A DNA stretch of 38,188 nt from Priapulus caudatus (taxonomy: Eukaryota > Priapulida > Priapulimorpha > Priapulimorphida > Priapulidae): assembly GCF_000485595.1 (NCBI RefSeq), contig NW_014577656.1, forward strand, positions 2,131 through 40,318. The letters run 5' to 3'. Both the position numbers and the translations under genes were made by a program. The notes under the pieces were generated by a model. It saw nothing but the letters and a program-made list of their open reading frames with translations, was not told the origin of the DNA and did no database searches. Position 1 is the first letter of the stretch; every line of letters begins with the position of its first letter. Below, piece after piece: positions 1 through 8,967 of the stretch.

Positions 1-338
1 ATCTGCTGCTGTTTGTTTACAGGTGTATTCTATCTGCTGGTGTTTGTTTACAGGTGTATTCTATCTGCTGGTGTTTGTTTACAGGTGTATTCTATCTGCT
101 GGTGTTTGTTTACAGGTGTATTCTACCTGCTGGTGTTTGTTTACAGGTGTATTCGATCTGCTGGTGTTTGTTTACAAGTGTATTCTATCTGCTGTTGTTT
201 GTTTACAGGTGTATTCTATCTGCTGTTGTTTGTTTACAGGTGTATTCTATCTGCTGTGTTTGTTTACAGGTGTATTCTACCTGCTGTTGTTTGTTTACAG
301 GTGTATTCTATCTGCTGATGTTTGTTTACAGGTGTATT
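1..338. repeat. 31-bp minisatellite, about 11 tandem copies
   Basis: A 31-bp unit (TGTTTGTTTACAGGTGTATT plus TATCTGCTGG-like remainder) is repeated about 11 times with few changes (CTACCTG, CGATCTG, ACAAGTG variants and a few one-base losses). Because 31 is not a multiple of 3, all three forward frames stay open and encode the same 31-residue cycle in shifted order. The frames are a by-product of the repeat, not a protein gene. The array enters from outside the window and stops at the N at 339. Confidence 0.95.
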
Positions 339-339
339 N
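339..339. other. single N, probable assembly joint
   Basis: One undetermined base separates the minisatellite from the start of the first R repeat. The only other N in the window (35,820) lies exactly at the outer end of the large inverted repeat, so the two Ns appear to bracket one inserted block. Confidence 0.8.
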
Positions 340-1087
340 GGATCATGCTGACGAGTGCCCGTGGACTTTTGTGTGTGGGCGGTTATGGGACATTAGGCGT
401 TACGAGTTACGCAGACTACCAAGTGGTGAGGTACTGGACCGGTCACGGGCGTTTCGGCGTGTGCCTGCTGCCGTTCATGGTGAGAGAGAGCAGGCTCATT
501 TGGTATTGTGAGTAGGCATCTGTCGTATTGTCCTTTTGTCGTTGTGTGGTGGCGTGAAATACATACAGTACTATTCAGTCAGTCGAATATTAAACAGGTT
601 GTTCAATATTCCTGAGGCTAGAGTACGGGTATTGAAGGAAGTATTAACTCTCGTGCATACGGCTGGCACGAGAGGAGAGGCCGCCGTTACTGGTAGGCCC
701 GTATGCTCGCTGCGTTCGTAGTTTATTTCTATCTTGTAACCTCTGTCTTACCGAGCTGTGCACTGGTTATTCAAACGTAACTGTATAAGGCTCGGCAGGT
801 TCAAAGGTGGGTTACCCGGTGTTGTAGTAGTCTGAGTGGTATATGTGCCCCTCGTCTCGTCATGTTGACTAACTCTACGACGCACCGACCGGTTAACACG
901 GCAGAACAAGGTTATTGCGGGAGCGCATTAAGCTTGCCAAAAGCGCTCGGGTGCTAGCGGAGGCGAACGATCAACGGCCCGGCAAACGGGTGAGTGATTA
1001 CCTAGATTGTCGTGTCTAGCCATTTAGGTGTTGTACGCGGTGGCGGCCATCTGGTTCGCCGCTCGGAAAGAAGGAAGAAACGCTACA
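340..1087 (+). repeat. R repeat, copy A (LTR-like, left-truncated at the N)
   Basis: About 750 bp that recur at 4451-5207, 8362-8967 and 12,086-12,801. Shared landmarks in order: CGGGCGTTTCGGCGTG, GAATATTAA, a CTCTCGTGCA hairpin block, AGGAGAGGCCGC, GTAGTTTATT, TATAAGG (784-790), GCGCTCGGGTGCTAGCGG, a splice donor ACGG|GTGAGTG (intron start 990), TCTAGCCATTT and a final CGCTACA. Copies A and C continue into I; B and D continue into X, so the shared sequence ends at CTACA. Two copies flanking a 3-kb interior suggest an LTR. The 5' edge of R cannot be fixed because A begins at an N and C at a duplication breakpoint. Confidence 0.8.
784..790 (+). promoter_or_regulatory. TATA-like box TATAAGG in R
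   Basis: TATAAGG followed by a GCCGGCAGGCAAAGG-type block is conserved at 784, 4915 and 12,523, and appears as TATTAAGG at 8679. It lies about 200 bp upstream of the conserved donor in R, a plausible order for promoter, first exon and intron. No experimental start site is implied. Confidence 0.35.
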
Positions 1088-1310
1088 CTGGCTGCCACTG
1101 CCAGTTTCGTACCTCGATTTGTAACGGTGGGTTTGTCAGTTGGGTGGCCCGTTTGTTGTGCCGATTGCGTGTGTACTCGTAGGGTGGTTTTTGTTAGTCG
1201 ACGCTTGACGGGAGGATCGTCGTGAGATGCGCGCCTAATGGCTGGTCGCGTCAGTGGGAGGTGACATTCTAGGGCGTGGTATTGTCACCGAACGCCTTGA
1301 TTTTTTACAG
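990..1310 (+). other. candidate intron from R into I (GT-AG)
   Basis: A near-consensus donor ACGG|GTGAGTG sits in R, and CTTGATTTTTTACAG|G lies 321 bp downstream in I. Both ends are kept in the second unit (8879-9166, 288 bp) despite heavy indel noise. The donor also exists in R copies B and D, where no matching acceptor follows. I infer a spliced leader intron of a transcript that starts in R. Confidence 0.4.
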
Positions 1311-1709
1311 GGTCGTTGTCCAGATACGCTTTGTTGACGGTGGCGTTAGGTTTGACTTCTGCCATCGTCCGCATTACTCTACGTTAAAGGGCGGGAGTTG
1401 GTAGAGTTTTCCACCAGCTCGTCGTGAGTCCGGTAACTTTGTTTGCTTCCGCTCGACGACGGAGCAGCAGCAGCATGCGCTGAATGTTGACTGGTCGTGG
1501 CTCGTCATGTTTTGCCCTGCTCACGCACAGGGCTGGGCGTGTTTTCTGGGTGGGTCGCGAGACCCATTTTCTGCTCGCATAAGCTAAGGTAGACGCTATG
1601 GGCGGTTCGGGCTACCGGTGAGGGGTAGCCACACCAGAGCTCTGGGAGGAGGAGTTATTGCGCAAGATTCGCAGTTCACGCGTCCGATGTGGAGGTCGTG
1701 AGAGGAGGG

Positions 1710-1830
1710 TACATGTAGTTTACCCCCCCCCCTCCATGAGAAGAATTTCTGAATGGATATAAGGAGGGCTACGGTTAGTTTTATCCCCCCCCCACCCCTC
1801 GCCGCCATGAGAGAATTTCTGATGGATTAG
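1710..1830. repeat. two-copy tandem of about 65 bp with poly-C runs
   Basis: Two adjacent copies of GGAGGG..AGTTTA, a C9-10 run, CATGAGA, GAATTTCTGAATGGAT. The same doublet occurs in the second unit at about 9548-9665. On the minus strand the runs are poly-G followed by TAAAC. Confidence 0.7.
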
Positions 1831-3532
1831 GGGTTTTTCCTCAGTAATTATGGCTATTAGGTTTATGGGTAAAGGGAGCCTTCTCGGGTAAGGTCGTACT
1901 CGATTTGGGCGCTTCCTACAGCGGGTTGATTGGGTGCAGCTATGATCTCTTTGCTGGGGCAAGGTTGATAATCGATGCCAGAACGAGCATAACGTGGTGG
2001 GTTTAGACTTCCCCAGATGGTGTAAGTGAGGGTGTGACCGTAAAGATAACGCTGAATGTCTACGGAGGTGCGAGTGATGGTGTAGACGCAGAGGGTGGGT
2101 TGTTGTGTCTGGTGGTCCGGGGAACGTGCGGGTCAAGGTGCTACATGATTCGCGCGTCGCGATTCCCTAGGCGAAGGTTGACACGCGGGTCGGCACGAGT
2201 ATAATGCTCAGGATTTTCTTCGTTCTAGCCGCAATACTTAATTAATGAGAAGGTGGGGCAAGTGTTTGGCCCTCAGATTGGTTTCTGGGATGATCCTGTT
2301 AAGGGTGCCACTGTTGGCCGGCATGTGGCGAGGGATGCCGTTTGGGTGGTTTTTGTGTTCCCTAACCCCAGTGTCACTGAGCACCGGGTAGATGTATTGA
2401 GTGAAACGCTCCGTGTCAACTACGTTATGCGTCCCGCCCGTAGTAGGTGTGGTTGTCAGACCGCGAGGGGTGACTGTTGATTCGTGGTCATGTGCAAGCC
2501 ATATAAGGTAGTTAATTCGCTTTCTAGCAGTTCTATTTCTTTCTCATGGTGGGTAACTATTTCGCATGCAGATCTGTAGTTCCTGATAATGTTATCTGTG
2601 GCCATGGTGATTTCTGGTTGCGGTAAAGTAACGCCCTGGATGTCGCGTGTGTCACGACTGTCCTCGGTAGATTATCTCTGGGTTATCGTGTCAGACCGAG
2701 TTGTTTCAGCCTCGCCATATGATTCGGGAGGCTTATGCTGTATTGTACCGCCTCGGTTGCGGCATTTTTGGTTCTGCGGGTCGATCTATGGAGTGTCGAT
2801 ATATGCCGGTGCAGTTCCCACTCTCTCCCAGGGTGTTTTTCGGAATAATACTACTCACCTTGCTTGAGCGCTTTTGTTAAGTTGGTGTAAGCTAAGCCTG
2901 GGCTGAGTTCTGCAGTACGCCGTGGTTTTCCGCTAATGGTGTCGCTGCGCGCCGCTGGGCATGCCCGGAGCTCCGCGTGGGGGGCGCAGGATACATCTCC
3001 TCGCGCAGTTAGCTTGTTTCGGCGGACTTGTAGGGGCGCCTGGAGTTCCTGACCTGTGGTTAAGCGGCCTTGATATAGGGGGCCAACGGGGCCTGCCCAT
3101 ATTGGCGGTAGGGACGGCGCGGGGTTCGCAGTACTTGCCTACGTCGATCCGTGGTCGTCGCCAAAGCGATCGTCCCGCCCTCCTGTCGCGTGGAAATGTC
3201 GCACCGCACTGATTCGGGTTCCTGTTAGGGAGCCATGCCAATTGGTAGTCTGCGTCACGTGGGTCTCTAGCCGGCTGTACGCAGCGGGGCGCTGACTTCA
3301 CCCACGGCATTCAGATTATTACCCTGGTCGAAACGAATTTGGGGTAAATTCCCCATTAGTGCTCGGAGTTTGAGACGGATTCCGAGTTATGCCTTGACTA
3401 ACTCCGGATACCGCACTCACATGATGCGTCGAGGGTGTGCGTTTGGTAAACTTCCGACGTAGTTTCAGACTGGTAGGGGAAGGCCGCTGTTTTGATTACA
3501 GAAAGGTGTGTGAGTTGCTCATTTCAGGCCGA

Positions 3533-3800
3533 ATGAAAGGAGATCGCAGCCTGAGAGGGAGGCAGCTGCGACGGAGGCTGAGAAGCAGGTTCGGGAAGGA
3601 GGATCTGCCATCGGCGAGGAGAAACCGGAAGCGATGGAGCTCTGCGATGGTGGGTGGATGATGCCCTTCGTGGAGGGAGCTGCTATACCATATCGCCCCG
3701 GACGATGCGATGACGACCCCATGGCGGGCCGAGTCGGCGTCCCGAGAGAATCGCCCGACCTGTTGTGCCGAGATCGGCCGGCACGAGTGCGAGTAGGTCC
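3533..3800 (+). pseudogene. possible charged (gag-like?) coding segment in I
   Basis: Near the 3' end of I, both units have an acceptor-like tract (CTCATTTCAG or GTCATTTACAG) followed within 6 bases by ATG (3533 and 11,264). The next 50 or so codons are rich in Arg, Lys and Glu in both copies (MKxxRxLRxxxLRR type, then SAMEKREAM-like), followed by an acidic and Ser/Arg-rich stretch. The two copies disagree by indels, so the frame breaks after about 40-60 codons in each. A highly charged protein close to the right-hand R would fit a Gag-like or accessory protein, but I recognise no family. It may equally be GC-rich noise with a biased composition. Confidence 0.2.
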
Positions 3801-4450
3801 TTCACAAACCCACCCCCGTGCCCCGGTGAGAAGCGCCGCCGCACGTGCAGCGACGCTCATGGCCAGGCAGTGGCGGCGACTCGACGGAGGAAGGCACGGA
3901 GGTAGCGACAAGCCAGCCGGAGATAGATCCAGCTGGTCTCCTGCTGGCGTCGGGCTGCCGGGTGCACCGCTATGTATGTTTGTTGGATCGACCTGCGTCG
4001 ATCTTGAAGGGGGGAGGAGTGTAGCGGTGGGCACCGGACCCCTAGACCGGGTCTAGGCAGGGGTTTGGCGGGGGCCCCCTTTTCCTGCGGTAACCAGAGT
4101 GTGGGTGATCCTGTTTGTAATTGTATAATTATTTGTTGAAGTCTGCTGTTTTATTTAGTGTGCGTTTTCGTGTTGTTTGCCGGCTCATCAATTAAGATGT
4201 TAGATAAGTCGAGTCCTCTGCGCATGGCGCAGCCATGTTGGTTAGCGCACCGCCCTCCAGCCGGCCGTGAGTGGCGCTGGCCGTGTAAACAGGCTAGGTC
4301 CAGTGACGGTGTCGAGAGCGACACCGGTATGAGTTTTCTAGGCGCGGGAATCGGTTGAGGGAGGACTTTAGCTGTTGCAGGTTCGTCCTGTAGAGCCGAG
4401 TGAGGAAGACCCTCGGCAGGTAAGTAGCCACGTCTACTCCCGTGCGCGTG

Positions 4451-5207
4451 ATGCATGCTGTAGAGTCGGCCGGTGTAGCTTTGTGTGTGGTGGCGGTTAA
4501 TGGTGACTATATTAGCGTGACGAGTACCAGACTATTCTCAGTGGTGGAGGTAACTGTAATCGTCAGCGGGCGTTTCGGCTGTGTGCCTTGCGCTCATCGG
4601 TGTGAGAGAGACAGCGCGTTGGTTAATTGGAGGTAGTGTCACTGTCGTATTGTGCCGCTTTGGTCGTTGTGGGGGTGCGTGAATAATACAGTAGCTATTG
4701 AGTCAGTCCGATATATTAAATCCCAGGTTTGGTTTAGTATTCCTTAGGCTAGAGTAGCGGGTATTGAGAAGTATTAAGCTCTCGTGCACGCTGCACGAGA
4801 GGAGAGGCCGCCGGTTACTGTAGGCCATGCCCGGCTGCGCGTTCGTAGTTTATTCTACTTGTTAACCTCTGTGTGGTCTTACCCGTAGTGTGCACTGGTT
4901 AGTCAGCGTAAACGTATAAGGCCGGCAGGCAAAGGTGGGTTACCCCGTTGTAGTGCTGAGTGTATATGTCGCCCCTCGTCTCGCTGGTTGACTGAACTCT
5001 ACGACCACCGACCGGAACACGCATGAACAGGTTGATTGCGGGGAGGCGCAGTAGCTTTCAAAAGCGCTCGGGTGCTAGCGGGAGGCGACGTTCACTGGCC
5101 GGCAACAAGGGTGAGTGATATACCGTAGATTGTGTGCTAGCCATTTTACGTGTTGACCGTGGCGGGCCATCGGGCGCCCCGCCGGAAAGGGACGAAAAAC
5201 CGCTACA
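4451..5207 (+). repeat. R repeat, copy B (right-hand)
   Basis: The longest readable R copy. It aligns with A from the first base after the N and ends at CGCTACA, where it passes into AT-rich X. It has TATAAGG at 4915-4921, a perfect hairpin at 4779-4801 and the donor-like GGGTGAGTG at about 5109. As a right-hand LTR it would supply the polyadenylation site, but I see no clear AATAAA in it. Confidence 0.8.
4779..4801. promoter_or_regulatory. perfect 10-bp hairpin in R
   Basis: CTCTCGTGCA, loop CGC, TGCACGAGAG: ten perfect pairs with a 3-nt loop. Imperfect versions occupy the same place in A (about 649-674), C (about 8540-8563) and D (about 12,391-12,417), always just before GGAGAGGCCGC. Position and symmetry are kept through noisy copies, which suggests an RNA or DNA structure, for example in a packaging leader or terminator. 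Confidence 0.45.
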
Positions 5208-5882
5208 ATTATTATTTATTAATTATAGTTTAATCGTAATTAGAAGGTAATTAAGCGAAGGTTAGTATAATGTACATGCTGTTGGGCACTGTACACATAC
5301 AGGTATAGCCTTGTCCTAATCACAATGAATGGTGCACGGTGCCAAATAAAAGGGATTAACAATTTTTTTAAGATATATATAATATAAGATATTTTAGATG
5401 CTTGCTAGTATACAAATGAGGTGTAGTGAATTTTTACAATCTATAGACGAGCTCACAGAAGTATATCTATGCATTTTGCTGTCAAGAACTGTGCGGCCGT
5501 TTTTAATTAAATAAAAATTATGGCCAAATTAAATACTAAATCAAGTAGGCAATTATAAAGAAGAAGCTTCTTATACCTTCTATAGTAAGAGGTAAGTATA
5601 TACTTTACCAACTCTGATATTCCAGGTGGCGTAGACTAATGTCTCAATCGTTTTGATGCGACAGCGACACTGTATTCCACTAAGCCGAGTATACTGGCAC
5701 TATAGTTTCTAGTAGCGCAGTATCGCAGTAGTACTAGTAGAAGTAGTGCAGTAGTGAGTACAAATAGATAATTACACAAGTTTATCTCTAAGATGTTTTG
5801 TGAAATCATCAACATTATCACTATCAGATATTCAATATCAGCAGAAGATAGGTCACAGCGGATGTAAGCCCTTGTTTTTTAG
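5208..5882. other. AT-rich non-coding start of X (intron of CFAP47-like gene?)
   Basis: AT-rich sequence, matched by 12,802-13,434. I see no gene. It holds a short palindrome around AAGCTT (TAAAGAAGAAGCTTCTTATA, about 5555-5575) and ends in a good acceptor (CCTTGTTTTTTAG). It is probably intron or an inserted spacer upstream of the first recognised exon. Confidence 0.5.
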
Positions 5883-6086
5883 ATGGCTGTACCCAGTGCC
5901 ATAGCCACTGGTCGCAATCCGACCGACCGCACCCTCAACCGTTGCCTAGTCGCCGCTAGCAGTCGCCAACAACTGTCTCGTGCGAAACTCCGGGCCTCCT
6001 CTGTGGTGCCGCGGAACGCGCATCGCGACGTGGCGCTGGTGTTCAAGCCGACGATGCTGGAGCCGAGGCGTTGCATGAGGGCTAAG
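5883..6086 (+). CDS. CFAP47: CFAP47-like ASH-domain protein, exon a (partial gene)
   Basis: An open exon of 204 nt bounded by acceptor CTTGTTTTTTAG and donor GCTAAG|GTCAAC, phase 0 at both ends. The C-terminal half reads VPRNAHRDVALVFKPTMLEP, the beta-strand pattern of an ASPM-SPD2-Hydin (ASH, Ig-like) domain. Its end joins in phase to the next exon at 6985 (..CMRAK then LGSMVYTV), the usual last strand leading into GTGLPP. ASH repeats scaffold proteins of the axoneme central apparatus and cilium. The first 40 residues fit the family poorly, so the acceptor could lie further inside or upstream. A gene start at the ATG is unlikely; it is an internal exon. Confidence 0.5.
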
Positions 6087-6560
6087 GTCAACGCTGACCT
6101 GCCCGCGAGGTAGGGGGTAGCGGGCATCACCAGGGTCGGGAGGTCACGCTGACCTGCCCCGAGGTAGGGGAGTCGCGTCGTACGAGGGCCGGGAGGTCAC
6201 GCTGACTGCCCCGAGGTAGGGGAGGCGTCGCATGGCGAGGTGGAGGTCACGGCTGAACCTGCCCGAAGGAGGGGGAGGGCGCGTCACGCAGGCCGGGAGC
6301 AGCGCATGACCTGCGCCAGGTAGGGGGAGGCGCGTGACATGGAGGTGAGGGCGTCACGCTGAACTCTGCCCGAGGAGTAGGGAGCGCGCAACTGAGGGAG
6401 TCACGCTGACCTTTGGCCCGAGGTAGGGGGTGGGTCACGAGGGCCGGAGCCACGCTGACCTGCCTCCGAGGTAGGGGCGTCGCGCGTCACGGAGGGCCGG
6501 GAGGTCACACCTGACGCTGCCCGCGAGGTAGGGGTCGCGCGTCAACGAGGCCGGGTGTTC
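6087..6560. repeat. GC-rich minisatellite, unit about 45-50 bp, about 9-10 copies
   Basis: The unit reads roughly GGGAGGTCACGCTGACCTGC, CCGAGGTAGGGG, CGCGTCACGAGGGCC. The first unit starts right at the end of exon a (AAG|GTCAACGCTGACCTGCCC), so every later unit carries a copy of the donor-side sequence. The array is repeated at about 13,622-14,110 in the second X copy. Indels between units are frequent; some will be sequencing errors. Confidence 0.85.
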
Positions 6561-6984
6561 ACTCGTTGTCTGCATTCAGTTGATGCATGAGCGTCACCAT
6601 GCATCATCTAACGACTAAAACACAGGCGACTAATTTTTTGCTCTGTGTTATTTTGAAATACTTGTTAATGGTACGTCACGATTCTATGCGTGTCGACTCT
6701 ACATGTATTACGAAATGCAATAATGATTGCACGTACCAATGCGTAGAATGCATGTATCATGTGATGCAGTGAATATAAGATGAAATATACATACGTGATA
6801 TATACATCTGGTGTGTGATACAAGAAATGTATATATATACGTATGTACATGTATACGAAAAAGTATCTGTCCACTGTAGTCTCGTATAATGTGTCGTGAT
6901 TGTTTTGTATGTTGTATGTTGTATGTTGTATGTTCTGTATGTTGTTGAAATGTTAGTTTACATATTTTTTATTTGCTGCGTTAG
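6561..6984. other. intron sequence before exon b
   Basis: AT-rich, with GTATGTTGTATGTT short tandem runs (about 6906-6945) and TATATATACGTATGTACATG-like runs. There is no gene. It ends in TTTTTTATTTGCTGCGTTAG, the acceptor of the next exon. Confidence 0.55.
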
Positions 6985-7153
6985 CTGGGAAGCATGGTGT
7001 ACACCGTGGCAGGAACAGGACTGCCACCTGCGGATCCCCAGCCAATCGTCAAACTGGAAGCTGCGATCGGAACCACGGAAACCGTCATGATTCCGTTCCG
7101 TAATCCGGCAGATGTTGCCGTCATGGCAACTGTCGACGTCACCTGTGCGGACG
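6985..7153 (+). CDS. CFAP47: CFAP47-like ASH-domain protein, exon b
   Basis: 169-nt exon between GCGTTAG| and GACG|GTATAAC. It reads LGSMVYTVAGTGLPP, then a next-domain start with IGTTETVMIPFRNPADVAV and MATVDVTCAD. The GTGLPP turn followed by an I/V-rich strand and an IPFxNP motif is typical of serial ASH domains in cilia- and flagella-associated proteins. It starts in phase 0 and ends with one extra base (phase 1). That base joins with AG of exon c to give a Glu codon, so frame and splice sites agree. The frame is clean here, unlike in the second copy (14,526-14,691), where indels break it. Confidence 0.65.
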
Positions 7154-7391
7154 GTATAACAGCATTATAGCGATAGAGACGTGGGAGTGATGACTCTGTA
7201 TGTTGCTGAATGTATAGTTTGTAAAAAAATGCAGTTTTACTCGTGGTGGTGTCCGTGACCTTCATAAGTTAGTCGTCATTGTTGAGTTGTTCGCTGCGTC
7301 GCTGTGTATCTCTTTGCAAAATCATTGTAAAGGGGTTTAGTATGTTTACCCTTTGAATTTAAAACATTATTTTATTGTTTTAATTGCGTAG

Positions 7392-7575
7392 AGGGCAGTT
7401 CACAAGCTTCACAGTTTAGAAATCTGTTGAAGAGAAGGCACGATCTGCGTGTGGACTCCTTCACAACGCTTCACATACCGATCAGCTTCACACCACAAAC
7501 GATGAAGCTTCATCGATCCACATGTACCGTCATTGCCACACGCTTAGATGGAAAACCATGGGATGACACGGATGG
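7392..7575 (+). CDS. CFAP47: CFAP47-like ASH-domain protein, exon c
   Basis: 184-nt exon between TTTTAATTGCGTAG| and GATGG|GTGCGT; the intron before it is 238 bp. It contains RVDSFTTLHIPISFTPQTM followed by STCTVIATRLDGKPWDD. The SF..L.IPISF.P..M strand pair and the CTV...DG..W ending are the ASH fold signature. Entry phase 1 and exit phase 2 match both neighbours. I rate membership in the CFAP47/HYDIN/DLEC1 group as strong. The choice of CFAP47 rests on my memory of the family pattern and on the YPVxGxP segment in exon d. Confidence 0.65.
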
Positions 7576-7806
7576 GTGCGTGGCAAACCATATCTACAAC
7601 TGTCCTGCCCAGTCCTACCTGCTCCTACTTCATTATTCAATATAATTTAATCATGTTGTCATGTGCTGTGAATATTATCAGAAATGTATAATATAGACTA
7701 TTATAAATTGCTCTATAGTATTGATATTACACTCCTGATATTATTGGGGAAACCGACGAACTTACTTCAGGATTTACCGATCGCGTGGTGATTTCTGTTG
7801 CCGCAG

Positions 7807-7967
7807 TGAGCGTGTCGATGTTTTGAGGTTCATCTACCCTGTGGAAGGCACGCCGCACCGCAGCATTCCTGCGACGATGCCAGCGACCCCGCGTTCCAGG
7901 GTCACGTGCGAGGCCCAATCACACGTCGAGCAGACACTACAGGTCACGCTCGACTGCGTGGAGCCAG
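7807..7967 (+). CDS. CFAP47: CFAP47-like ASH-domain protein, exon d
   Basis: Acceptor TTTCTGTTGCCGCAG| and donor GAGCCAG|GTCGGT; 161 nt; the preceding intron is 231 bp. The first base T completes a Gly codon from exon c, then ERVDVLRFIYPVEGTPHRS and SRVTCEAQSHVEQTLQVTL. A W/RxIYPVxGxP strand followed by C.A..rvE..l.V.L is what I associate with the linker between ASH domains in CFAP47. The donor is chosen by consensus; the frame stays open past it, so the exon may be longer. Downstream exons are not found before the R repeat breaks in at about 8362. Confidence 0.6.
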
Positions 7968-8361
7968 GTCGGTCGCGCGCACGCGGGAAATACGTCGCGC
8001 CGTGGTATCGAGCAATTCGTTGTGTGCCGTAATCACTTGTCGTAACGATAAAAATTGATGGTTGTCAATGTAGATGAACTTAGATAAGGAATGAACTTGA
8101 TTAATATCCCCTTATCGCCCTATATATATTTATATCACCTTATTGCACCCTTATATTATTCCCTTGAATAAGGTTGCCATTATCTGGTTAGGTGAAATGA
8201 GGTAAGACAGCATGCTTTGAGATATATCGGTTATTTTAACGTGATTGTCCCGTACGCGGATCGTTCTCCGTTTGTATAATGCTACGTAAACGTGCGACTG
8301 TGGTGCCTTCATTTTGCGCGACTATAATCTCTCATGCTCTCGCCAGGTGATTCAGGATTCA
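7968..8361. other. AT-rich non-coding end of X
   Basis: Probable intron after exon d. I see no gene. It contains a CCTTATCGCCCTATATATATT-like low-complexity part. Homology with the second X copy stops at GGATTCA (about 8361), where sequence changes abruptly to R copy C. Confidence 0.5.
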
Positions 8362-8967
8362 CGCCTCATGGCGTGAGAGAGGACAGGGTATTGGTTAATT
8401 GGTGAGTAGGCACTGCTCGTATTGTCTTTTTCGTTGCTGGGGTGCGGTGAATTAAATACGAGACTTTAGTGTCGAATTTAACAGAGTTTGTTTAATTTAT
8501 TCTAGCTAGAGTACGGGGGGGAGATATGAGAAGTGATTAACTCCGTGCACGGCTGCCACAGGAAGGAGAGGCCGCGGTTACTGTAGTGCCTATGCCCCGG
8601 ATCTGCGTTTGTAGTTTATTCTACTTGTTTAACTCTGTGCTTACGCGGAGGTGTGCACTGTTTTATTCAACGTAGACGTATTAAGGCCGGCAGGCAAAGG
8701 TTTGGGCGTTACCCGTAGGTTAGTGTCTGAGTGTATATTGTCGCCTTCGTCTCGATGGTTGACTAACTCTATCGGAGCACGCCGGAACACGGGAGACAGG
8801 TTATTTGCCTGGAGCGCAGTAGCTTCATAAAGCGCTCGGGTGCTAGCGGGAGCGGACGATCACGGCGGACAACAACGGGTGAGTGATATACTAGATTGCT
8901 GTGCGTAGCCATTTAGGTGTTGACGGTGGGCCAGTGGGTGCGGCCGCCGCGAAAGAGAAACCCTACA
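8362..8967 (+). repeat. R repeat, copy C (5'-truncated at the duplication joint)
   Basis: It starts at CCTCATGGCGTGAGAGAGG, which corresponds to base 473 of copy A, so about 135 bp present in A are missing. It ends at CCCTACA and runs into I copy 2. The TATA-like box is changed to TATTAAGG (8679). The donor ACGG|GTGAGTG is intact at 8879. Confidence 0.8.

Larger units (their letters stand above)
1088..4450 (+). mobile_element. I region, copy 1: interior of the R-I-R element
   Basis: About 3.36 kb between R copies A and B, repeated at 8968-12,085. It is GC-rich and full of one-base indels relative to its second copy, so open frames of 60-140 codons do not agree between copies and I reject them as genes. 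I recognise no reverse transcriptase, integrase or transposase. Landmarks shared by both copies include ACAGGGTCG, a poly-C doublet, CTTCCCCAGATGGTGTA, TGTCACGACTGTCCTCGG, GAGTTCCTGACCTGTGGTTA and GGCCCGGCACGAGTGC-like blocks. It could be the interior of a non-autonomous (LARD or gag-only) LTR element or an unrelated tandem spacer. Confidence 0.5.

Noticed and set aside
13-515. Three overlapping forward open frames with repeated Cys/Phe/Val peptides
   Set aside because: They are the three frames of a 31-bp minisatellite; none has a plausible start, end or context.
1028-3310. Open frames of 65-138 codons on both strands of I
   Set aside because: Not shared with the second copy of I and lacking recognisable motifs; GC-rich sequence readily gives such frames.
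340-5207. R-I-R as ribosomal DNA spacer
   Set aside because: No 18S, 5.8S or 28S sequence is visible anywhere, and R has features of a promoter-bearing terminal repeat.
6087-6560. CRISPR array in the GC-rich repeats
   Set aside because: Units are contiguous with no unique spacers, lie in an intron of an animal gene and have no cas genes nearby.
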